Positions 6,860 to 11,228 of a stretch of 11,228 nt of DNA are shown here, in pieces (positions within the stretch are counted from its first letter, which is position 1; each line of letters starts with the position of its first letter). The DNA is taken from contig CAZPLZ010000110.1 in the NCBI GenBank assembly GCA_964587525.1, positions 1-11,228 of the forward strand, given 5' to 3'. The translations under genes were made by a program, and so were the position numbers. The notes beneath the pieces are model-generated. The model did no database searches, was not told the origin of the DNA, and worked only from the letters and a program-made list of their open reading frames with translations. The DNA comes from CAZPLZ01 sp964587525 (GTDB lineage: Bacteria; Oederibacteriota; CAKKQC01).

Positions 6860-8124
6860 AGCTCCGTTTCCACTTGCTCCCCTGGCAACAGAAAGCCAGG
6901 CGAGTGAGGGCGAAACGGCCCCTTGTGGTGGTCAACAGCGGCGTCTACACCGGCAAAACGGTCTGGGGAGCGTGTGAGCTTCTGGATGACATGTTGCAGC
7001 ACTCGGGAGCCACGTTTTGGTGGGTTGCCGGGTTGAAGTTTCAGCTCGATGCGATGTGGGAGACGTTTGCGCCACATGTGCAGATGCTGGGGGGCAGGTT
7101 GAAGGCCCATCCATACCTGTTTGCCCAGCTACCAAACGGGGCCAGAGTGTTTGGGGTATCAGCTGAGAACGTGGACCTCATCTCAGCGCATCATCCCGTT
7201 GCCATCTATGGCGATGAGGTGGCGAAGTGGCGCGAACGGGCTTGGCACTTCGTTCGGGTCCGCTTGTTAAATCAGGGAGTGGGACGAGCGCTGTTCCTTT
7301 CGACGCCGCGGCCTAATTTTTGGCGTGACCTCGTGCGGTGGGGGCGTCAAGGGCGCGATGGCCGTTGGGGGCTCGTTGAATGCGCTACGCCAAAGGCTGG
7401 CTTGGTTGCTGCCGATCAGATTGAAGCTCTACGGCGTGACTTGCCGGAAGAATTGTTCCAGCAGGAGATTATGGCTCGCATCCTGGAGGGAGCGGGCATG
7501 GTCTTCCGCAAGGTGCGGGAGGCAGCCACGGGAGCGCCTGAAGGGCCGCAGCCTGGGCGCACCTACGTGATCGGCTACGACCCAGCCAAACTACGCGACT
7601 TTGCGGTCGCCGTGGTGCGGTGCGACACGCGTATCGTCTGCATGGAGCGCTGGGCCGAGATGGATTATCTGGTGCAGGCGGACCGGATCGCTGAGCTGTC
7701 GAAGCGGTACAACGAGGCGGTAGTGCACCTCGACGTTGGCGGCCCTGGCCAGCCGATCGCTGAGTTACTACGCAACAAGCAGGTCACGGTCGAAGCTGTC
7801 ACTTTCACTACCCAAAGCAAAGAGGACATGATCAACAAACTCTGCCTGAAATTTGAGCAAGGCGAGCTGGTGCTCCCGAGCGTGGATTTTGGGGAGCCCT
7901 ACACCACGCTCGTGGATGAATGCACCGCCTACGAGCGACGCCGCTCGAGCGGTGGACTCCACTACAGCTACAGTGCGCCGGAAGGAGCGCATGATGATTG
8001 CGTGAGCGCCCTGCTCTTGGCGGTGTGTGCGGAACGGAAGGTGGATGGCGTCGTTGAGTACTACAGGAGACTGTACTACAAGGAGGTGGCCCCAGGACTT
8101 GTTAGCTATCGCCTTTCAACATAG
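6814..8124 (+). CDS. terminase large subunit (packaging ATPase-nuclease)
   Basis: This is the motor protein that pumps phage DNA into a prohead and cuts it. The ATPase half contains a Walker A at residues 42-49 (SGVYTGKT), Walker B IYGDE with Asp134 and Glu135, and the coupling motif LSTP at 162-165. The RNase H-like nuclease half keeps all expected acids: Asp256 (VIGYDPAK), Asp307 (VVHLDVGG) and the AHDD pair at 394-395. At 436 residues it is full length for the family. The Walker A lacks the basic residue usually seen between the first Gly and GK in phage terminases. The ATG at 6814 has AGGGAG (6801-6806) 7 nt upstream. No portal, protease or capsid gene follows; the next gene encodes DUF3800. 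The intact motifs argue against simple decay. Confidence 0.9.
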   Translation: MGSAPFEAEQAQGPVKLRFHLLPWQQKARRVRAKRPLVVVNSGVYTGKTVWGACELLDDMLQHSGATFWWVAGLKFQLDAMWETFAPHVQMLGGRLKAHPYLFAQLPNGARVFGVSAENVDLISAHHPVAIYGDEVAKWRERAWHFVRVRLLNQGVGRALFLSTPRPNFWRDLVRWGRQGRDGRWGLVECATPKAGLVAADQIEALRRDLPEELFQQEIMARILEGAGMVFRKVREAATGAPEGPQPGRTYVIGYDPAKLRDFAVAVVRCDTRIVCMERWAEMDYLVQADRIAELSKRYNEAVVHLDVGGPGQPIAELLRNKQVTVEAVTFTTQSKEDMINKLCLKFEQGELVLPSVDFGEPYTTLVDECTAYERRRSSGGLHYSYSAPEGAHDDCVSALLLAVCAERKVDGVVEYYRRLYYKEVAPGLVSYRLST

Positions 8125-8241
8125 CGGAAACTCCCGTCTCGCTTTTCATGGTGCATCCTGCCCTCATGTGGGTGGTCAAGCCAAACATGGCTAAGATAAG
8201 CGCAAGCCATCTGGATTGGCAGAGACGGTTAGAATGAGACA

Positions 8242-9150
8242 ATGCCATCGCAGACTGGATTTGCATCGAAACCTCCCCGAACTCGACTGTACCTTGATGA
8301 ATCCGGTGATCACACCTATGAGCTTCTCAAGGACCCAGCGCGTCGTTACTTATCGCTTCTCGGGGTGTGGTTTCATAAAGACTACTACGCCACCTTCGTG
8401 GAAGAGCTAGAACGGTTCAAGCGAGAAATATTTGGCTTCCGACCTGACCACCCCGTGATTCTCCACCGCAACGACATCATTAACCGTCGAGGCCCATTTG
8501 GCATTCTGTGCCAACCTGAAAAGAAAGCACGTTTTGAGACGGGACTTTTGGATGTCATTCGCCGCGCCCAATTCTGGATGGTTTGTGTCATCATCGACAA
8601 GCGGGCCCACTGGGACCGTTACACCAGCCCTTTCCATCCATACCATTACTGTTTGGCGGCGTTACTCGAGCGATATTGTGGCTGGCTTCAGCTCAAGAAC
8701 GCTACCGGTGATGTGATGGCGGAATCACGCGGTCGAGAGGAAGACATCCAGCTCAAACAGGCGTACTTGCACGTCTATGAAAGTGGAACGCGCTATATAG
8801 ACCGTGGGAAATTTCAGCGAGTCTTAACCAGTCACGAAATTAAGGTCCGAGGTAAGGGGGCCAATATTGCTGGCCTCCAGCTTGCAGATCTCTTGGCTTA
8901 TCCGGTCAAGCAAGCTTGTCTGGTGGAGCATAAATTCGTATCTGACCCTGGACAAGTGTTTGGGAAAAAACTCCTGGAGGCTGTTCAGGACAAATTCAAT
9001 CGGAACTTATGGACCGGGGAGGTATGGGGCTACGGTAAAGTATGGCTTCCAGTCGCCTTGTCGTCGGAGTATCGACGGGCTACCGCTGACTTAACTCCGT
9101 ACAGGAAGATCCCGCCCACGAAACGGGGCCCCTCTTCCGAAGGCCAATAA
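8242..9150 (+). CDS. DUF3800 domain protein
   Basis: This 302-residue protein is a typical DUF3800 member, an uncharacterised family with a predicted RNase H-like fold that is common in phages and defence or mobile regions. Hallmarks are YLDESGD near the N-terminus (Asp19, Glu20, Asp23), HRNDI at about 75-79, AESRGREED at about 160-168 and GLQLADLLAYP at about 211-221 (Asp216). Together these acids could build a metal-dependent nuclease site. All key residues are present, so it is probably active. It lies 117 bp after the large terminase on the same strand. No strong ribosome binding site is seen at the ATG at 8242. It could be a nuclease in DNA processing or a host-defence cargo gene; neither role can be shown from sequence. 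Confidence 0.85.
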   Translation: MPSQTGFASKPPRTRLYLDESGDHTYELLKDPARRYLSLLGVWFHKDYYATFVEELERFKREIFGFRPDHPVILHRNDIINRRGPFGILCQPEKKARFETGLLDVIRRAQFWMVCVIIDKRAHWDRYTSPFHPYHYCLAALLERYCGWLQLKNATGDVMAESRGREEDIQLKQAYLHVYESGTRYIDRGKFQRVLTSHEIKVRGKGANIAGLQLADLLAYPVKQACLVEHKFVSDPGQVFGKKLLEAVQDKFNRNLWTGEVWGYGKVWLPVALSSEYRRATADLTPYRKIPPTKRGPSSEGQ

Positions 9151-9158
9151 ATGAGAAA

Positions 9159-9174
9159 GCCCCCTTGCAGGGGC
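9159..9174 (-). terminator. intrinsic terminator, best in leftward direction
   Basis: GCCCC (9159-9163) and GGGGC (9170-9174) form a GC-only stem with a 6-nt loop. Read leftward, the stem is followed at once by TTTCTCATTTATT, as expected for the terminator of the minus-strand lipoprotein operon. Read rightward it ends DUF3800 nine bases after the stop but lacks a T-run. It may serve both. Confidence 0.6.
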
Positions 9175-9183
9175 CCCTCACGC

Positions 9184-9219
9184 TAGCCCTTACGGGCTAT
9201 CCACCTGCGCAATCGCGCA
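9184..9219. repeat. two tandem small hairpins between convergent genes
   Basis: TAGCCC (9184-9189) pairs with GGGCTA (9194-9199) around TTAC, and TGCGC (9206-9210) pairs with GCGCA (9215-9219) around AATC. With the terminator stem just to the left, this makes three hairpins within 61 bp. GCATTGCC also occurs twice nearby (9217-9224, 9243-9250). The hairpins could be extra termination signals or scars of an element end. Their role is unknown. Confidence 0.5.
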
Positions 9220-9274
9220 TTGCCTGGAATCTATCATGAACGGCATTGCCATTCAAGTCAGCCAAGCCTCGGGC

Positions 9275-10096
9275 TTATAGATCCTCCTTGCCTTTAGGGA
9301 GTTGGTCTTGTTTCATTTGCTTGGTCATATGGGGAGCCTTCAATGAAAAACTGGCACTGGTTTTGGCTGAGCCCTCTGCTGAAAGACCAACCCTACGAGT
9401 ATAGCTAAGGTGCACTTTACGACCCATCCAGTAGTGTTGGTAAAAATCAGCGGTTTTAAAACTTTCCGTTTTAGACCGGGTTGGCACCCCATAGGCTGAT
9501 TCCAATATTCCGAACGCTTTGGCTGTGTTCTCTGCTCCGCCAGCAACCGTCACATTCACTCTCATGAGCCTGTCTTTGTAGAAAATATAGGTGATGCTCT
9601 TCAAATCGGCTTCGCCGATCTTCAGCTTGTCCTCCGGTCGGCGCACGAACTTCATGCCGTGCGATTCCTCAAAGACAGTGGCTCCCTGAAACTGCTGGGA
9701 TGATAACGGCATCCCAAAGGTGGTATCGCGGAATCCATATTTCTGATCCAACAACTCGGTGCCCGTTAGTTTCTTGGCAGGTGCACGCTTCTCTTGAGCT
9801 GTTTGTGCTTTCCGCTCTTTTTTTCCCTCGTTGATAATTTGTCCGACGGTTTTCCCTAAGACTGGGTTCACGCCCTTCTTGGCGCCGAACGCTTTCGTAA
9901 TTCCTTGTGCCATGAGGCCGACCGCAATGGCTTCCGCCACAAGCTCTTTTTCCTCATCCGTCAGGCGTTTGGATTGCCGAACGGCAATGACAACCTCTTG
10001 CATGTTGTCCTCGGTAATGGCCATCTTCCGCACGTCCTGCCCACAGCCCATGCACAGCACCATGATGAGCGACGCCAGATATTTCTTGAGTCTCAT
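9275..10096 (-). CDS. putative lipoprotein with conserved C-terminal domain
   Basis: This is a 273-residue predicted exported lipoprotein. The signal MRLKKYLASLIMVLCMGC has two basic residues, a short hydrophobic core and Cys18 as lipid anchor; the position before the anchor region (CMGC) is a slightly atypical lipobox. Then come an acidic helical segment (LTDEEKELVAEAIAVG), a Lys/Ala-rich linker (about 115-135), and a compact C-terminal domain (YGFRDTTFGMPL, ITYIFYKDRLMRVNV, ESAYGVPTR). This resembles an uncharacterised periplasmic domain in which a predicted structure is compared against a kinked beta-sheet; I cannot name the family. The ATG at 10096 is chosen over one 23 codons upstream because it gives the signal peptide and has AGGAGG 5 nt before it. 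It is last in a three-gene leftward operon. Confidence 0.8.
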   Translation of the reverse strand: MRLKKYLASLIMVLCMGCGQDVRKMAITEDNMQEVVIAVRQSKRLTDEEKELVAEAIAVGLMAQGITKAFGAKKGVNPVLGKTVGQIINEGKKERKAQTAQEKRAPAKKLTGTELLDQKYGFRDTTFGMPLSSQQFQGATVFEESHGMKFVRRPEDKLKIGEADLKSITYIFYKDRLMRVNVTVAGGAENTAKAFGILESAYGVPTRSKTESFKTADFYQHYWMGRKVHLSYTRRVGLSAEGSAKTSASFSLKAPHMTKQMKQDQLPKGKEDL

Positions 10097-10143
10097 AATT
10101 CCCTCCTCTGCGGCCTCAAACCTAAACAAATAGCTGCGGCCGC
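10097..10143 (-). promoter_or_regulatory. leader with GCGGCC stem before lipoprotein 1
   Basis: Reading leftward, GCGGCC (10138-10143) can pair with GGCCGC (10110-10115) around a 22-nt loop, placing a stem just before the AGGAGG site (10102-10107). The TTTGAGGCCGCAGA part (10107-10120) matches the leader of the other lipoprotein gene in 13 of 14 bases. The outer arm overlaps a GCGGCCGC palindrome at 10136-10143. A shared post-transcriptional control element is inferred. Confidence 0.45.
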
Positions 10144-10161
10144 TTTGATGTGCTTCAAGGA

Positions 10162-10368
10162 TCACCAGACGTTCGTTTTTTCACAGTTCTGGCACACCGC
10201 GATGTCTTCTTTCGAGCATATACGCCATACGCTGTAGCAGAAGCCAGGGAGTAAAAAGCAGCACCAAAGCGCGACTTCCAGCCCGAAATATCCCTTTGTG
10301 CGTTTCTTTAGCTCGACTTCGTTTGTTTCTCCACAGTTTGAACATTTAAGGTTAACGGTTTTGGGCAT
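10162..10368 (-). CDS. small zinc-ribbon membrane protein
   Basis: This 68-residue protein carries two CxxC pairs, CSNC near the N-terminus and CQNC near the C-terminus, which together could bind one zinc ion in a split zinc ribbon. Between them lies a hydrophobic, Cys- and aromatic-rich stretch (YFGLEVALWCCFLLPGFCYSVW) long enough to insert into or across a membrane. This layout recalls LITAF-like or bacterial zinc-ribbon membrane proteins, but the assignment is by architecture only. The ATG at 10368 (MPKTVNLKCSNCG) is preceded by GGGAGGA at good spacing and is preferred to an ATG 8 codons upstream. It lies between two lipoprotein genes on the same strand, 72 bp after one and 65 bp before the other, and is probably co-transcribed. 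Confidence 0.72.
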   Translation of the reverse strand: MPKTVNLKCSNCGETNEVELKKRTKGYFGLEVALWCCFLLPGFCYSVWRICSKEDIAVCQNCEKTNVW

Positions 10369-10440
10369 TGTGTGTTCCTCCCGGTGAAGCATGAAAAGTA
10401 TCCCCGCGATTTCCGCTCATGCGAACATACCCCCCTCCCG

Positions 10441-10911
10441 CTACTTGCTGAGATCTTTCTCTATCGCGGTAAGCACGTCATTCATGAAATGGGTAATCCC
10501 ATCTTCAGGCTTGGCTTTCAGGGTTACCCCCATGGACTCTATCTTGGGCGCTGCGAGAACACGCACTTCCCCCGGAGTGCTTATGTACTGAAACTCCGGA
10601 AGCCATCTGATCCCAAGAGACACTTGCTTCTCGGCTCTGTAGGCAGCCCGGTAGTCATCGCCTGAGACGAGCACATACCCTTTTGGAAGCAGCTTGCCGG
10701 TGAGCGCCCCTGTGATCTCACGCGGACTTGCCCCGCGAACCACAACCTCAGGATAGCCACTTTGCGTCGTCCACGTTGGAGGCATCTTCTTCAGTCCGGC
10801 AGCGGGCGCACAACCAATCATCAGAGCGACCGCAAGAATGGCAGCAAAGTATTTCACTTCAGTCCTTCTTTCGTTCTGTCGCATGGTCACCCCACATGTT
10901 TCGAGTTTCAT
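10441..10911 (-). CDS. putative lipoprotein, unknown family
   Basis: A hydrophobic segment (FAAILAVALMIGC) ending in a lipobox-like MIGC indicates an exported lipoprotein. The mature part of about 120 residues has a predicted alpha/beta character (PEVVVRGASPREITGAL, KGYVLVSGDDYRAAYR, MNDVLTAIEKDL). I recognise no family. The start is ambiguous. The ATG at 10911 (156 residues) has AAGGAG 5 nt upstream and sits in a leader that matches lipoprotein 1 at the same distance, 19 nt from GGCCGCAG to ATG. A GTG at 10857 (138 residues) has AAGGA 5 nt upstream and gives a textbook short signal peptide. An ATG at 10884 is a third option. It is the first main gene of the leftward operon and is coupled by ATGA overlap to a short upstream ORF. 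Confidence 0.75.
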   Translation of the reverse strand: MKLETCGVTMRQNERRTEVKYFAAILAVALMIGCAPAAGLKKMPPTWTTQSGYPEVVVRGASPREITGALTGKLLPKGYVLVSGDDYRAAYRAEKQVSLGIRWLPEFQYISTPGEVRVLAAPKIESMGVTLKAKPEDGITHFMNDVLTAIEKDLSK

Positions 10912-10979
10912 TGATTCTCCTTCTGCGGCCCCAAAGCAGACAGGCCGCAACTGTTGAACGTCACAGTCTTTGCCATCAT
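10908..10979 (-). CDS. short upstream ORF (22-23 codons), possible leader peptide
   Basis: This ORF reads MMAKTVTFNSCGLSALGPQ and ends KENQ, with its TGA overlapping the ATG at 10911 of the lipoprotein gene (ATGA). AGAGGA lies just upstream of the double ATG and is best spaced for the second ATG at 10976. The stem formed by TGCGGCC and GGCCGCA lies inside it. The arrangement would allow translation of the peptide to open that stem and expose the next ribosome binding site. The composition is unremarkable and chance cannot be excluded. Confidence 0.35.
   Translation of the reverse strand: MMAKTVTFNSCGLSALGPQKENQ
10912..10949 (-). promoter_or_regulatory. leader with TGCGGCC stem before lipoprotein 2
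   Basis: TGCGGCC (10924-10930) and GGCCGCA (10943-10949) are perfect 7-bp inverted arms with a 12-nt loop. They end immediately before AAGGAG (10917-10922). The TTTGGGGCCGCAGA portion is nearly identical to the corresponding stretch before lipoprotein 1, with the same spacing to the start codon. It probably controls access to the ribosome binding site. Confidence 0.45.
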
Positions 10980-11009
10980 GTCCTCTTTATGTCCCAGGGC
11001 TAGAACATG

Positions 11010-11031
11010 ACACCGCTATATATTGCGGTGT
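11010..11031. promoter_or_regulatory. operator-like inverted repeat between divergent genes
   Basis: ACACCGC (11010-11016) and GCGGTGT (11025-11031) are perfect 7-bp arms around an AT-only 8-bp spacer (TATATATT). The arm centres are 15 bp apart, more than one helical turn. The spacer could also serve as a -10 element in either direction. The site lies between the leftward lipoprotein operon and the rightward XRE regulator, a common location for an autoregulatory operator. The dyad is seen; regulator binding is inferred. Confidence 0.5.
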
Positions 11032-11065
11032 TACGTTTCCGCCGTCAAGTCCTACCGTCATAGGC

Positions 11066-11228
11066 ATGAGCGCACAGCAACGGGCCCAGTTTCTCAAACG
11101 GGTAGGAACGCACATCAAAGTTTGGCGTCTGAAACGCAGGATGACTCAGGAAGAAGCTGCGCACCGCAGCCAGATTGACTATAAGCGCTGGCAGAGAATA
11201 GAGCAGGGGTTAGCCAATGTGACGCTGG
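11066..11228 (+). CDS. XRE-family HTH regulator, 3' end outside window
   Basis: The first 54 residues of a DNA-binding protein are visible before the window ends. Residues from about 12 on fit the XRE/Cro-CI helix-turn-helix: FLKRVGTHIKVWRLKRRMTQ, then EEAAHRSQIDYKRWQRIEQG, then ANVTL. QEEAA and the YKRWQRIEQG recognition helix are the hallmarks. A C-terminal ligand or multimerisation domain may lie outside. The ribosome binding site at the ATG at 11066 is weak, as often seen for autoregulated repressors. It is divergent from the lipoprotein operon with the inverted repeat at 11010-11031 between them, so it may repress one or both directions. It could be an element-borne repressor or a chromosomal regulator. 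Confidence 0.82.
   Translation, partial: MSAQQRAQFLKRVGTHIKVWRLKRRMTQEEAAHRSQIDYKRWQRIEQGLANVTL

Larger units (their letters stand above)
3913..9150 (+). mobile_element. phage-derived island at tRNA-Leu; right boundary uncertain
   Basis: The island is inferred from a disrupted tRNA-Leu on the left, phased direct repeats beside it, and a co-directional run of phage-type genes (ParB-methyltransferase, winged helix, small and large terminase) followed by DUF3800. Neighbouring genes on the left are ordinary metabolic genes. No integrase, portal, capsid, tail or lysis gene occurs in the window. I found no 3' half of tRNA-Leu and no copy of the anticodon-loop core further right, so the right end is set provisionally at the end of DUF3800. 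The leftward lipoprotein operon and the XRE regulator may also belong to the element. It is either a decayed prophage or a compact satellite. Confidence 0.55.

Noticed and set aside
6394..7110. Minus-strand ORF (238 residues) across the small and large terminase genes
   Set aside because: It overlaps two well-supported co-directional genes, has no motif and no operon context.
1..11228. CRISPR array, insertion sequence or toxin-antitoxin pair
   Set aside because: No regularly spaced repeats of CRISPR size, no transposase ORF or terminal inverted repeats of an insertion sequence, and no recognisable toxin-antitoxin pair were found.

Overview
The window looks like a chromosomal segment of a Gram-negative bacterium of fairly high GC content. 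It carries a Tat-type signal peptide, two probable lipoprotein signal peptides and clear Shine-Dalgarno sites. The organism cannot be named from sequence alone; a Nitrospira-like or proteobacterial host is only a guess.

Region 1 (1-3900) is ordinary metabolic chromosome. It holds the 3' part of an alpha/beta-hydrolase gene on the plus strand, facing a minus-strand operon of three genes. In order of transcription these are a Tat-exported, probably bicovalent FAD oxidoreductase of the berberine-bridge type, a 43-residue ORF with an excellent ribosome binding site that overlaps the oxidoreductase stop codon by one base, and an NmrA/HSCARG-like NAD(P)-binding protein. A long inverted repeat lies between the convergent hydrolase and NmrA genes.

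Region 2 (3913-9150) is a phage-derived island. It starts at the 5' half of a tRNA-Leu(UAA) gene that stops matching a tRNA right after the anticodon loop. Next come phased direct repeats, three TTCCCTGG at exactly 10 bp and two ATGGCACA at 11 bp, which resemble the integrase-binding side of an attachment site. A compact plus-strand operon follows: a ParB-domain/DNA methyltransferase, a winged-helix protein, a probable small terminase and an intact large terminase. The genes abut or overlap. A DUF3800 protein follows after a 117-bp gap. No integrase, portal, capsid or tail gene is visible, so this is either an eroded prophage or a compact satellite-like element that keeps modification and packaging genes. 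The far boundary of the island is not identified.

Region 3 (9151-11228) begins with a cluster of small hairpins, one of which looks like a terminator for the leftward operon. That minus-strand operon encodes a probable lipoprotein, a small zinc-ribbon membrane protein and a second lipoprotein. The two lipoprotein genes share a near-identical leader (TTTGRGGCCGCAGA) next to their ribosome binding sites, and the distal one is preceded by a translationally coupled 22-23-codon ORF. A divergent XRE-family regulator, cut off by the window end, is separated from this operon by an operator-like inverted repeat.
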